Source of the DNA: Pedobacter sp. ASV12
GTDB taxonomy: Bacteria > Bacteroidota > Bacteroidia > Sphingobacteriales > Sphingobacteriaceae
Direction of reading: 5' to 3'
DNA: 64,000 nucleotides
Assembly: GCF_016429155.1 (NCBI RefSeq)
Contig: NZ_JAELUC010000005.1
Location: 1-64,000 of the forward strand
The notes beneath the pieces were generated by a model, which worked only from the letters and a program-made list of their open reading frames with translations, ran no database searches and was not told the DNA's origin. The position numbers were made by a program, and so were the translations under genes. The stretch's first letter is position 1; each line of letters starts with the position of its first letter. Positions 45,508 through 54,062 of this stretch are shown in pieces.

Positions 45508-45987
45508 ATGAAAAAAAGTTTTTCTCTTGCCCTTATCGCATTAGGGCTTTGCATTGGCCAGCTTGCCGCTGCGCAAACACCTGCGCTAAAGCAGTTTAAT
45601 TTTATGCTGGGCTATTGGCAAACCAAAACACCTAAAGGCAAAATAACCGAAAACTGGCAAACAACGCCCGAAGGCCTGACTGGCAAAAGCTACCGCCACG
45701 ACCTTAAAGGCGACAGCACGATGATGGAAAGCGTGGAGCTTAAAAAAGCTGGAAACGATATTGTTTTTGTCGTTACCGGAATGGAGAAAGACAACGAAGG
45801 AACCACCAGCTTTAAATTGGTTTCGAGCGCCAAGAACCGCTTTGTTTTCGAAAACAAGGCCCATGATTTTCCGCAGCGCATTGTGTACGAAAACCAGGGA
45901 AAAGATAAGCTCCTGGCCTGGATTGAAGGCAGCGTAAGCGGCAAGCTGATCAAGTCTGAATTTAACTACAAAAGGAAGAAATATTAA
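45508..45987 (+). CDS. DUF6265-like exported protein
   Basis: A 159-residue protein with a signal peptide (cleaved after AAAQT) and a lipocalin-like beta pattern (FNFMLGYWQTKTPKG, ENWQTTPEGLTGKS, AHDFPQRIVYENQG). The last motif, AHDFPQ-I-Y, is typical of DUF6265. Function unknown; it is probably periplasmic and lies 21 bases after the BstA-like gene. Confidence 0.82.
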   Translation: MKKSFSLALIALGLCIGQLAAAQTPALKQFNFMLGYWQTKTPKGKITENWQTTPEGLTGKSYRHDLKGDSTMMESVELKKAGNDIVFVVTGMEKDNEGTTSFKLVSSAKNRFVFENKAHDFPQRIVYENQGKDKLLAWIEGSVSGKLIKSEFNYKRKKY

Positions 45988-46002
45988 CGATAAGACTCTT
46001 TC

Positions 46003-46025
46003 ATGGTCTGTGGCTCACAGACCAT
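46003..46025 (+). terminator. Hairpin after the DUF6265 gene
   Basis: ATGGTCTGTG and CACAGACCAT are perfect arms with a 3-base loop, 15 bases after the stop codon. T-rich sequence follows (TTACATTATTTATT). It sits between convergent genes. Confidence 0.6.
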
Positions 46026-46120
46026 TTACATTATTTATTCCAATCTATCACCACCTCTTGTGCTTCGCATGAGGTGTAGAGGCAAAATGCCTAATCGGCA
46101 ACCGACATCACAAATCTTCC

Positions 46121-48478
46121 TTAGTAGCTCAACGCCAATCCGGCTCCAAAACCCATATCGCTGTCGTAGTGTGCACCCACAGCGATATTCTTAGTGGCAA
46201 TAAAACGTAGGCCGCCCATGTACTCTTTATCGGTGTTGATCATAAAGCTTGCCCTCAAGCGTTTAGAAACCGGAATATCTTCGCGCATCAGCTGCAAACG
46301 TACATTGCCATCGTGGTACACTTCGGCCCTGGCCTGCAACAGCATCGGCAAGGTATATTGAACCCCGAGGCTCACTACCGCCCTGTTGTCTTTGGTGTTT
46401 TTTTGGCCAAAAATATTTTTTTCCTGTTCATTTTCTCCCATGCGTCGGTAGCGCCAATCGAAGCCAACAAAGGGCATCAGCCATTGCATGCGGTCAAGAT
46501 AGCGGCCAATGTGGGTTTCGGTTTCGAAGCCGTGCATTTTGTTATAGCCCAAGCGCCATTCGGTACTGATGTTCCAACGGGTATTGGCCAACATGGCCAT
46601 ACCATCGTTGCCGTTGCTGGCAAAATCGTTTTCGGCCATGAAATGGAACATCCGGTCGTCGGCAAAAAGCTTGCGCTGCGCCAATTTGGGGTTTGGTATT
46701 TCCGGATTAGGTGGCGAGTTTTCGTAGCTAAAAACCCGTCCCATGCCACTCATCATGTGGTACAAAATATGGCAGTGGAAAAACCAGTCGCCACTTTCTG
46801 AAGCCGCAAATTCGATGGTATCTCTTTCCATCGGCATAATATCGAGCACGTTTTTCAACGGTGCATATTCGCCTTGCTTGTTCAATATCCTGAAATCGTG
46901 GCCATGCAAGTGCATCGGATGCCGCATCATGCTGTTGTTGTAGAGCACAATACGCACGTTTTCTCCTTTTTTAATCAAGATCCTGTCTGCTTCGGAAACC
47001 GTTTTATTATCCATGGTCCACACATACCTGTTCATGTTGCCAGTGAGCTCGAATTTGAGCTCTTTGGTAGGCCCTTTGGGCAAGGTAGTTTTAACCGGCG
47101 ACCGCAGCATTTCGTAATTGAGCGTAACGATGTTCGAGTTGCTCATGGGCATATCCATGCCTTCCATATCGTGTCCGGCCATGGGTTCGTCCATTTCGGG
47201 GTACATTACGGTATTCATGTCCATGATTTGATTCTGCATTTTCATGCCTTTCATCTCGATCATGTTGCCGTTCATGTCCATCATGTCGTTCATCATTTTC
47301 ATCCCTTCAAAATACTTGAGTTTAGGCATTTTTTGGGCGCTTATTTTTTCGCCCTGCCCTAGCCAAAGCGAAGCCGATTTGGTGCGGTCTTCGGGGGTAA
47401 CCAAAAACTCGTAGCTTTTATTTTCGGGAATGGTCACCACCACATCATACGTTTCTGATACGGCAATGATCAAGCGGTCTACCTCAACCGGTACCACGTC
47501 GTTGCCATCGCTGGCCACTACGGTTATTTTACCACCGGCATAACTGAGCCAGAAATAGGACGATGCGCCGGCATTGGCAATGCGCAGCCGCACCTGATCT
47601 CCAGCCTTAAAGTTTTGGGCATTAAACTGTGGCTGCCCATTGATCAGGAAGCGATCGTAGTAAACATCGCTTACGTCCATGGCGTTCATGCGTTTCCACT
47701 CGTTGGTCACCTTCGTACCAAAATGACCTTCTCTGATGGCTTCGGCATAGCTTTGGGTGGTTCTTTTTTTAATGGCAAACCAGTCTGTGGCATTATGCAA
47801 GCCACGGTCTATCTGCTCGGGCTTCCTATCGGCCCATTCGCTGAGCACTATCGGGAGGGTCGGAATATCGGGTTCTTCGCGCTTGTTCAAAATCATGGCG
47901 CCATACATGCCTATCTGTTCCTGCAATTCGGTGTGGCTGTGGTACCAATGCGTGCCGCTTTGAATGATCGGGAACCTGTATACATAAGTGCTATGAGGCT
48001 TAATGGGCATTTGCGTTAAGTTGGGCACGCCATCGTAGCGATTGGGCAAAAACAAGCCATGCCAATGCAGCGACGTTTCCTCGTCGAGGTTGTTGTGCAC
48101 ATAGATTTCGGCAGTATCGCCTTCGGTAAAGGTTAAGGTAGGCATCGGGATGCTTCCGTTTACGGCAATGGCGCGCTTAGGCTTGCCGGTAAAATTAACG
48201 ATGGTATCGGCCACATACAGATCATAACGAACAGTTCGTGGCTTATTGGTGCTTTTAGCCGTTTTAAAGGTCAGCGGTGCTGAGACCATGGCCTTTTTTT
48301 CCGTCTTTTTTTCGCGCACCAGCTTCATGCCACACTTAGGGCATTTGCCCGGTTTTTCTTCCCTAATTTCGGGATGCATAGGGCAGGTATAAATTGCTTT
48401 TTCTTGTGCAAAGGCTTGTTTGACCATCGCAAAAATGCTGATCATACAGATTAAGCTTAAAAAAACGAGCTTTTTCAT
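46121..48478 (-). CDS. Multicopper oxidase (CopA-type) fused to a CopB-like outer-membrane domain
   Basis: A 785-residue protein; the ATG at 48478 opens a signal peptide (MKKLVFLSLICMISIFAMVK). Order: heavy-metal-binding domain (YTCPMHPEI, GKCPKCGMKL; about 25-50), cupredoxin 1 with LHWHGLFLPN and THWYHSHTE, cupredoxin 2 (about 200-380), a Met/Asp-rich segment (about 385-465), cupredoxin 3 with HPMHLHGHDF and HCHILYHMMSGM (type 1 and trinuclear copper ligands), and a C-terminal beta-barrel-like region (about 600-785) resembling CopB. The fusion joins cuprous oxidation with outer-membrane copper binding in one polypeptide. It ends the copper region. Confidence 0.9.
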   Translation of the reverse strand: MKKLVFLSLICMISIFAMVKQAFAQEKAIYTCPMHPEIREEKPGKCPKCGMKLVREKKTEKKAMVSAPLTFKTAKSTNKPRTVRYDLYVADTIVNFTGKPKRAIAVNGSIPMPTLTFTEGDTAEIYVHNNLDEETSLHWHGLFLPNRYDGVPNLTQMPIKPHSTYVYRFPIIQSGTHWYHSHTELQEQIGMYGAMILNKREEPDIPTLPIVLSEWADRKPEQIDRGLHNATDWFAIKKRTTQSYAEAIREGHFGTKVTNEWKRMNAMDVSDVYYDRFLINGQPQFNAQNFKAGDQVRLRIANAGASSYFWLSYAGGKITVVASDGNDVVPVEVDRLIIAVSETYDVVVTIPENKSYEFLVTPEDRTKSASLWLGQGEKISAQKMPKLKYFEGMKMMNDMMDMNGNMIEMKGMKMQNQIMDMNTVMYPEMDEPMAGHDMEGMDMPMSNSNIVTLNYEMLRSPVKTTLPKGPTKELKFELTGNMNRYVWTMDNKTVSEADRILIKKGENVRIVLYNNSMMRHPMHLHGHDFRILNKQGEYAPLKNVLDIMPMERDTIEFAASESGDWFFHCHILYHMMSGMGRVFSYENSPPNPEIPNPKLAQRKLFADDRMFHFMAENDFASNGNDGMAMLANTRWNISTEWRLGYNKMHGFETETHIGRYLDRMQWLMPFVGFDWRYRRMGENEQEKNIFGQKNTKDNRAVVSLGVQYTLPMLLQARAEVYHDGNVRLQLMREDIPVSKRLRASFMINTDKEYMGGLRFIATKNIAVGAHYDSDMGFGAGLALSY

Positions 48479-48518
48479 AGGCAATTGAACGCGCAAGATC
48501 GACCTGCCGCTAGGGTTG

Positions 48519-49007
48519 TTAGTTAATGGTATCGGTTACTTTGCCACAGGTAAGCATGCTTTTCCCATAATATGGATTTTTGATGGCTTGTTCGCTGCTT
48601 AGCCAGTACATTTTTTTCATGGGGCAATATTCTTGGTAAATGGGCTGGGCCGACAATTTGATAGCCTTGGCCAAAGCATACAGGTTAGCAGAAAAAGTAG
48701 CGAAATGATCCCGCTGATGGACAATGTCCTTGCTTTCTGAAATATGTTCGGCATCAAAAGCCAATTTTTCTTTCAGTTCTAGCAATGTTTTTCGCTTAGG
48801 CTCGGCCAGGCTTTTACCATCGATGGTCTTAATCGTAGTCAAAAATTCGGTTGCTTTGGCTCCGGCCTCGGTGGCATTACCGTTTACCAGGGCATCTTTA
48901 ACGCCATAGTAGCTGGCTAGCAATTGGGCGGATTCGTTTTTAACCTGTGCAAAAGCACTAATCAAGGCCACGCCTATTAATGCCAAGGTTAATGTTAGTT
49001 TTTTCAT
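48519..49007 (-). CDS. DUF3347-containing exported protein
   Basis: A 162-residue protein; the ATG at 49007 (MKKLTLTLALIGVALISAFAQ) gives a signal peptide, unlike the longer start at 49133. Its helical DUF3347 body (LLASYYGVKDALVNGNATEAGAKATEFL) ends in the family motif EYCPMKKMYWLSSEQAIKNPYYG with TCGKV after it. The Cys-Pro-Met, final Cys and Met residues are likely metal ligands. It is 41 bases before the CopA/B fusion and probably in its transcript. DUF3347 often accompanies copper efflux genes in Bacteroidota. Confidence 0.9.
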   Translation of the reverse strand: MKKLTLTLALIGVALISAFAQVKNESAQLLASYYGVKDALVNGNATEAGAKATEFLTTIKTIDGKSLAEPKRKTLLELKEKLAFDAEHISESKDIVHQRDHFATFSANLYALAKAIKLSAQPIYQEYCPMKKMYWLSSEQAIKNPYYGKSMLTCGKVTDTIN

Positions 49008-49047
49008 GATTTTATGTTTTGGGTTATGAATTTGACTAAATCCGAGC

Positions 49048-49278
49048 CTAAATTGGCTTGCTAGGAGCAATAGCAGAAACTTGGTATTTGGAACTGGCAC
49101 CACCAAGAGCTTCCTGCAGGACGTCAAGACCAATAGGCCTATCCATGGTTATGGTAGCCGTGTTGTCGGTTTTAGAAACTTCTACTTCGGTAATTTCGGG
49201 CAACAAAAGCAGGTTGCTTTTTACTTTATTTTCGCAATGCGAACAGGTCATGCCTGTTACTTGATAGGTCTGTGTCAT
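49048..49278 (-). CDS. Cytosolic heavy-metal-associated (HMA) protein, CopZ-like
   Basis: A 76-residue soluble HMA domain with GMTCSHCENKV (MxCxxC), a ferredoxin-like babbab pattern and no signal peptide. It should carry copper(I) in the cytosol to an exporter or sensor. No copper P-type ATPase is present in the window. It is 41 bases before the DUF3347 gene. Confidence 0.9.
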   Translation of the reverse strand: MTQTYQVTGMTCSHCENKVKSNLLLLPEITEVEVSKTDNTATITMDRPIGLDVLQEALGGASSKYQVSAIAPSKPI

Positions 49279-49364
49279 TCTTTATTTTTGATAGACAAAA
49301 TTACCTACAAGCCAAGCCTTTGCTGTTATATCCTGACCAAAAAGATTTATATAATTACAGGTGT

Positions 49365-50192
49365 TTAAGCGCCAATTTTTACCGAAGTCATGGTTAGTGA
49401 ACCCCCTACGGCCTTGTCGTTGAACAGGCTTGCTTCTTCGTTTGCCTGTTGCAGGCCCAAAGCATACATCAAAGGCAGGTAGTGCTCGGGGGTTGGGATG
49501 GCCAATAAGGCCGCGCTGCCCATTTGTTGGTAGTTGATGAGCGGCTTATGGTCTCTGTTCAGGATCAGCGATTTGAATTTTTCGTCCATTTCCAAAGCCC
49601 AATCATAGCCACCGCCATTGATCATTTCCCAACTCATCATCCTCAAGTTGTGCACCATGTTGCCGCTACCCAAAATCAACACCCCTTTACGTCTCAGCGC
49701 AGCTAATTCTTGGGCTAATTCATAATGGTAGCGGGCATCTTTGGTATAATCGATGCTGAGCTGGAGTACTGGAATATTGGCTTCGGGATACATGTTTTTG
49801 ACCACCGACCAAGCACCGTGGTCCAGGCCCCAATCGTGGTCGAGGATTACCGAGGCTCCCTTGATCAATTCGGCGGTTTCCTGCGCCAATTGCGGATTGC
49901 CGGGAGCCGGATATTGCACATCGAACAAAGCCTGCGGAAAGCCCCCAAAATCGTGGATGGTTGGTGGAAAATCCATCGCAGTAATCCTCGTGCCACGGGT
50001 AAACCAATGCGCCGAAACCACCAATACAGCCTGTGGCACGGGGATATTTTTTGCTATTTCGGCCCATTTGGCACTAAACTCATTTACTTCTATCCCGTTC
50101 ATGGGCGAGCCATGCCCCATAAAAAGTACGGGCATCAGTTCGGTTGAGCTTAATCCGGAAGTGAAGTTTTTAAATTGGTTTAATGTGTTCAT
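49365..50192 (-). CDS. 4,5-DOPA dioxygenase extradiol-like (YgiD family)
   Basis: A 275-residue metal-dependent ring-opening dioxygenase of the class III extradiol family. Ligands: MGHGSPMNG (first His), VSAHWFTRGT (second), HDFGGFPQALF and LDHDWGLDHGAW (third side), GSGNMVHNLR. Bacterial YgiD proteins act on catechols such as DOPA in vitro; the natural substrate is unknown. It sits within the copper region without an obvious tie to copper. Confidence 0.9.
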   Translation of the reverse strand: MNTLNQFKNFTSGLSSTELMPVLFMGHGSPMNGIEVNEFSAKWAEIAKNIPVPQAVLVVSAHWFTRGTRITAMDFPPTIHDFGGFPQALFDVQYPAPGNPQLAQETAELIKGASVILDHDWGLDHGAWSVVKNMYPEANIPVLQLSIDYTKDARYHYELAQELAALRRKGVLILGSGNMVHNLRMMSWEMINGGGYDWALEMDEKFKSLILNRDHKPLINYQQMGSAALLAIPTPEHYLPLMYALGLQQANEEASLFNDKAVGGSLTMTSVKIGA

Positions 50193-50211
50193 GGACTTAA
50201 AAATTTAGGGC

Positions 50212-50805
50212 TTATTTTGCCTGTACAAATTCGAGGTTCAACGTAATCTTTACGTCTTTGGCCACGCCAGCACCTGTTGGATCGTATTTAATGTTATAGT
50301 CCAAGCGGTTGATGGTGGTTGTGGCCTGAAAACCTAGCTTAGTGTTTCCTTGCTGGTCTTTAGCAGTGCCGCCATAATTCACCCGAAAATCTACGTCTTT
50401 GGTCACATCCCTAATGGTCAGCTTGCCCTTCAGTACATAGTTGCCGGTTGTTTGTTTCGATGATTTTGTGGACACTTTTTTAAACGAAGTACTCTCAAAA
50501 GTCATTTTCGGGAATTTCTCGGCATTGAAGAAATCGTCGGTTTTCAAGTGGTTGTCGCGCATCTCTACGCTGGTGCTGATGCTGGCCACATCAACTGTAA
50601 AGTTGATCTTGGCATCACTAAAATCGGCTTTGCTGGCCGTAAAAGAACCGTCGAATTTTTTAAACGAACCTTCTACAAAAGAAATGCCCATGTGTTTAAC
50701 GTCGAAGCCTACAAAAGAGTGCATCGGATCTACCGTGTATTTGGTTTGGGCAAAAACAGCCATGCTGATGCTGCTCGCCACTAGAAACAGGAATAACTTT
50801 TTCAT
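50212..50805 (-). CDS. YceI-family protein
   Basis: A 197-residue exported lipocalin-like protein; the ATG at 50805 (MKKLFLFLVASSISMAVFAQ) gives a signal peptide, while 50838 does not. The YceI body shows YTVDPMHSFVGFDVKHMG, VEGSFKKFDGSF, LKTDDFFNAEKFPKMTF and TIRDVTKDVDF. Members bind polyprenoids such as ubiquinone analogues in a barrel. It is followed by the dioxygenase gene with 19 bases between. Confidence 0.94.
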   Translation of the reverse strand: MKKLFLFLVASSISMAVFAQTKYTVDPMHSFVGFDVKHMGISFVEGSFKKFDGSFTASKADFSDAKINFTVDVASISTSVEMRDNHLKTDDFFNAEKFPKMTFESTSFKKVSTKSSKQTTGNYVLKGKLTIRDVTKDVDFRVNYGGTAKDQQGNTKLGFQATTTINRLDYNIKYDPTGAGVAKDVKITLNLEFVQAK

Positions 50806-50884
50806 TGTATTTGAGTTTATGTTTTGAGTAATAAACAAAAGTACAACCTGTTCTGTTCGTTGTGGTTGACCTATGGTAAGAAAA

Positions 50885-50913
50885 CAAAAACCCTAGATTT
50901 CGTCTAGGGTTCT
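50885..50913 (-). terminator. Terminator overlapping the stop codon of the AraC/HMA gene
   Basis: On the minus strand AACCCTAGA (50911-50903) pairs with TCTAGGGTT (50897-50889), loop of 5, followed by a T run. The TAG stop lies in the 3' arm, so translation ends inside the hairpin. It separates the AraC operon from the YceI gene. Confidence 0.85.
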
Positions 50914-51456
50914 GCGCGATGCCTGTTGAGACTGCTTATAAGCCGATGGCGTTTGCCCGCTTATTTTCTTAAACTGGGCCGACAAATGCGCTACGCTGCT
51001 GTAATTGAGCAAGTAGGCCATTTCGCTTAACGAGCTTTCGCCATAGGTAAGCAGCTCTTTTACTTTCTCTATCTTTTGCTGGATTACATATTTTTCGATG
51101 GTATTGTGCTCCGTTTCAGAAAACACCGCGCTTAGCGTGCCGTATTCTATGCCCAGCTTTTGGCTCAGGTAATCTGAAAAGTTAACTTTTAAAGGTTCGG
51201 TAGCATAATGCACCTGCTCAATAATTGCCGTTTTGGCCTGCTCTACCAATTGTTTCTTTTTATCGGCCAGCAGCTCAAAGCCAAATTTGGCCAATGCCTC
51301 GGCAATCGTGTTTGTTTGTGCCTGCGTCAAGCTTTCCTGCGAGAGCTCTACTTCGCCCAAATTAACGGCAACAGGGTTAAAGCCCAGCTGTTCGAGCTCG
51401 GCCTTAACCACCATTTTGCACCGAGTGCACACCATATTTTTGACATACAGTACCAT
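50893..51456 (-). CDS. AraC-family regulator with an HMA-like CxxC N-terminus
   Basis: A 187-residue regulator. The N-terminus (MVLYVKNMVCTRC, Cys10 and Cys13) followed by about 55 residues with beta-alpha pattern looks like an HMA metal-binding domain; the C-terminal ~100 residues have a two-helix AraC DNA-binding domain (SLSEMAYLLNYSSVAHLSAQF, then SGQTPSAYKQSQ). Copper(I) sensing by a fused HMA domain, controlling the copper genes around it, is inferred. The start codon directly follows the stop codon of the DUF3347 gene. It is much shorter than a typical AraC/XylS protein. Confidence 0.82.
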   Translation of the reverse strand: MVLYVKNMVCTRCKMVVKAELEQLGFNPVAVNLGEVELSQESLTQAQTNTIAEALAKFGFELLADKKKQLVEQAKTAIIEQVHYATEPLKVNFSDYLSQKLGIEYGTLSAVFSETEHNTIEKYVIQQKIEKVKELLTYGESSLSEMAYLLNYSSVAHLSAQFKKISGQTPSAYKQSQQASRRTLDEI

Positions 51457-51957
51457 CTATTTTTTGGCAATAGTTTCGGTTACTTCGCCGCAATCGTACA
51501 TTTTGCTGCCGTAAAACGGATTTTGCACCGCTTCTACTTCGTTTAGCCAACTTCTTTTTACCATCGGACAGTATTGTACATAAACCTCATTGCTATTTAA
51601 ATTTACGGCTTTTACCAGTTTAATCATGGCCGAAGAAACATTTTCGAAGCTTTTTCTTTGAGCTTTCAGGTCTTTTTCGGCGACCATCGGAGCCGCATAT
51701 TTCTTCAGTTCGTCGCTCTGTTTTTTCCACTCGGCCTGTTGTGCATCAGGCAACGTTTTTACCGGAAAAGCGGCCAAGTTGGCCAACAGGCTTTTGGCGC
51801 CCACGCCAGCTTTGGCTACATTATCGGTAGCCAAGGCATTTTTGGCCTCGAAATAAGCCTGCAGGGTTTTGCCAAAGGCCGTTTGGGTTGCGGTTTGTGC
51901 CTGTGCGGCGAAGATTGTTACGCTGCATACAGCGATCATTAAAAATACTCTTTTCAT
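51457..51957 (-). CDS. DUF3347-containing exported protein (second copy)
   Basis: A 166-residue protein with a signal peptide (MKRVFLMIAVCSVTIFAAQA). The DUF3347 body is similar in length and fold pattern to the protein at 48519 (LQAYFEAKNALATDNVAKAGVGA) and ends QYCPMVKRSWLNEVEAVQNPFYG with DCGEV after it. The CPM and final Cys motifs match. It abuts the AraC gene (TAGATG), so the two share a transcript. Confidence 0.9.
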   Translation of the reverse strand: MKRVFLMIAVCSVTIFAAQAQTATQTAFGKTLQAYFEAKNALATDNVAKAGVGAKSLLANLAAFPVKTLPDAQQAEWKKQSDELKKYAAPMVAEKDLKAQRKSFENVSSAMIKLVKAVNLNSNEVYVQYCPMVKRSWLNEVEAVQNPFYGSKMYDCGEVTETIAKK

Positions 51958-51963
51958 TGTTGT

Positions 51964-52779
51964 TTATTTTAAGACGTTAAAAAAATTAAATTCTACCCTG
52001 GCCATATACATGTTTTTAAGGTACCTGTTGTCGAGGTTACCGGCAGCCTGAAAGCGGTAACCCAGGTCGATACGCGTTTGGCTGTTGAGGATGAGCTGTA
52101 CCGCCGGGGCCAAATCTACATAAGAATGGCCGTTGGCCGGATTGGTTTTGCCCAAAACTTCCAGGTACAGGTTAAAGTTGGGCTGCTTATAGTTCTTGTA
52201 CACCACAGGCAGCAACAAATAGCCCGACGAAAGGCTGTAGTTGAGCATCTGATCGGGTGCGGGCATGCCTGCCACCTGCTTGCTGGGCCTATCAAAAGCC
52301 TGGCTATAGCCCAAGGTGGCCGAAAGGGCCAATTTATGCAACAGTTGGGTAAAAATCAGGCCGCCTTGCCAGCCGCTGTTATCGCCTTCTAAGTTGATAT
52401 CTTCGGTAAATGTTGGCCTTTTGCTTGTGCTGATTCTGCCATAAGCGGCCGCGCGGAAATGGCTGTGGGCATCGTCGAGCGACAAGAACCTGTACTTGGC
52501 GTAAAAACTGCCTCCTTCTAAACGGTAATTGCCGTCCATATCAGACAGAAAGCCTTGGGCATGGAACATCAGGTTCTTGTTGAAACCCAACATTACCTCG
52601 CCTATGGTACGGCTTCTGAAATCGGGACTGAACATACCCTCGTTGGTTAGCCTTACGCCGATAGACTTGGCGGGCATATTGCTGGCCGGTTCAGTATAAA
52701 CATATAACTCTTGCGCAAACAGGCCCTGTGCACTGCATAGGCAAAGCACAGCAAAGATGATTTTCTTCATCATGCCCAA
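51964..52779 (-). CDS. Outer-membrane beta-barrel-like protein, copper region
   Basis: A 271-residue protein with a signal peptide (MKKIIFAVLCLCSAQGLFAQ) and alternating beta strands with aromatic ends (AKYRFLSL, IDLGYRFQA, ARVEFNFF) suggesting a small outer-membrane barrel. It carries no recognised family motif that I can name. Its place between the HMA and DUF3347 genes (0 and 6 bases) suggests it works with copper or other metals at the outer membrane. Function inferred from context only. Confidence 0.65.
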   Translation of the reverse strand: MGMMKKIIFAVLCLCSAQGLFAQELYVYTEPASNMPAKSIGVRLTNEGMFSPDFRSRTIGEVMLGFNKNLMFHAQGFLSDMDGNYRLEGGSFYAKYRFLSLDDAHSHFRAAAYGRISTSKRPTFTEDINLEGDNSGWQGGLIFTQLLHKLALSATLGYSQAFDRPSKQVAGMPAPDQMLNYSLSSGYLLLPVVYKNYKQPNFNLYLEVLGKTNPANGHSYVDLAPAVQLILNSQTRIDLGYRFQAAGNLDNRYLKNMYMARVEFNFFNVLK

Positions 52780-53316
52780 TTAAATGCTAAGGTGGTAAAT
52801 CCTGGTTTTTTTGCCGTTAACCACCCCCATGCCACTGGCATAAGAATCGAACTTAACCGTACTGGCTTTTTGTTTGAACGCGCTGTTCGAGATAAAGTTT
52901 TTGTCGATTATGCTAACCTTAACCGGCCCATTAAGCACCTTGCTTTTGGCATTGGCAAAACGATAAACATTATTGCCCACAATGGCTTGTCCGTTATCGT
53001 CTATCTGCGCCTGGTTAAAATTGATGGTGGCTTCTAATTTTCCAACCGAAAAGCCTGCATCCTGAACCTTTTTGTTCAATTGGTCAAAGCTTACAGCCTC
53101 GCCTTTTTTAAAGGTCAATACAAAAAGGTTTCTGTTTAAGTCGGGCGTTACCTCGCTGATGTATGGCAGGGTACGCAATGATTTTTCGGTAGCCTGAGAG
53201 CACATAGAGCAGGTTAATCCGGTTACCTGCATCTCTACGTTGGTAATTTGTTGGGCCGATGCTTTGTTTATCGCCAAAAGCATCAAAAAAGCGATCGTGA
53301 TTTTAATCGTTTTCAT
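52780..53316 (-). CDS. Exported HMA-domain protein, possible periplasmic copper chaperone
   Basis: A 178-residue protein; the ATG at 53316 (MKTIKITIAFLMLLAINKASA) gives a signal peptide and is preferred over 53388. After cleavage an HMA domain follows with QVTGLTCSMCSQATEKSL (MxCxxC) and FKKGEAVSFDQLNKK, then a C-terminal extension of ~80 residues with no recognised family (NVYRFANAKSKVLNGP). An HMA domain outside the cytosol is unusual, since most act inside, and it could collect copper for the cupredoxin fusion protein. Confidence 0.82.
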   Translation of the reverse strand: MKTIKITIAFLMLLAINKASAQQITNVEMQVTGLTCSMCSQATEKSLRTLPYISEVTPDLNRNLFVLTFKKGEAVSFDQLNKKVQDAGFSVGKLEATINFNQAQIDDNGQAIVGNNVYRFANAKSKVLNGPVKVSIIDKNFISNSAFKQKASTVKFDSYASGMGVVNGKKTRIYHLSI

Positions 53317-53415
53317 GTCTGAATTTTTATAAATGAACGGTAATACATCATCTCCCCATGGGGAAATTAATAAACCTACCACGGCCATGCCGTTGCAGGT
53401 CGGGGTTCATTTAGG

Positions 53416-53817
53416 CTAATTTCTGAAAACGCAGTTGAGCAAATGCAGAGAAATCCGCGTGGATTTGGGTGGCGCCTTGTTTTCTACCTTATTGAAGAAA
53501 TTGGGAAAGTACGGCCTGAAAAAATCGGCCAGTCGTTGGCCAAGAATGGTTTCTAAGCTAAAAAGCTTAGGCCATTTAAACGAGCTTTCGGCTTTGTGGT
53601 TGTCTTTTACCTTAACTTCTACCTTGGTATTTTTGCAGCAGCCGTCGTCTTTTTGGGTTACCGGTTCGGCTTTGCAGTATTGGCAGGCCACCTCGTTGGT
53701 AAACATCGAAACCGATGCCAGTTTGCCCCCGCAAAAGTGCATGCTCAAAGCCACGCCAATTACGCTGCATACGTAAAAGACGGAAAGACCAAGGGCAAGT
53801 TTTTGCTTCAGCTTCAT
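53416..53817 (-). CDS. HYC_CC_PP-family protein
   Basis: A 133-residue exported protein (TM/signal at about 7-25) bearing the three features of this Bacteroidota family: HFCGG (here in place of HYCGG), DDGCCKN, and KAPPKS near the C-terminus, with CQYCKAEP between. Cys and His residues point to metal handling, which suits the neighbouring copper genes. First gene of the region, 99 bases before the HMA protein. Confidence 0.8.
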   Translation of the reverse strand: MKLKQKLALGLSVFYVCSVIGVALSMHFCGGKLASVSMFTNEVACQYCKAEPVTQKDDGCCKNTKVEVKVKDNHKAESSFKWPKLFSLETILGQRLADFFRPYFPNFFNKVENKAPPKSTRISLHLLNCVFRN

Positions 53818-54062
53818 GGCAGCAAAGCTATAGATAAATTTTTGAAACCAATGGGGAATAATTGTTAAAAAATGGTAAATATGGTTTGGTGCACTTATTT
53901 CGATTATTTTTAAACAACAGATTAACAGCTATTTAATTTACACCTTGACGCTTTAAGCAATGCATCCATCTTTCCAACATTTCAACCTTTCAACATTAAC
54001 AATAAGCCGAACTAGCGAACCAATTATTTAATTTTATAACTTAGCGCCAACCAAGTCCAAAC

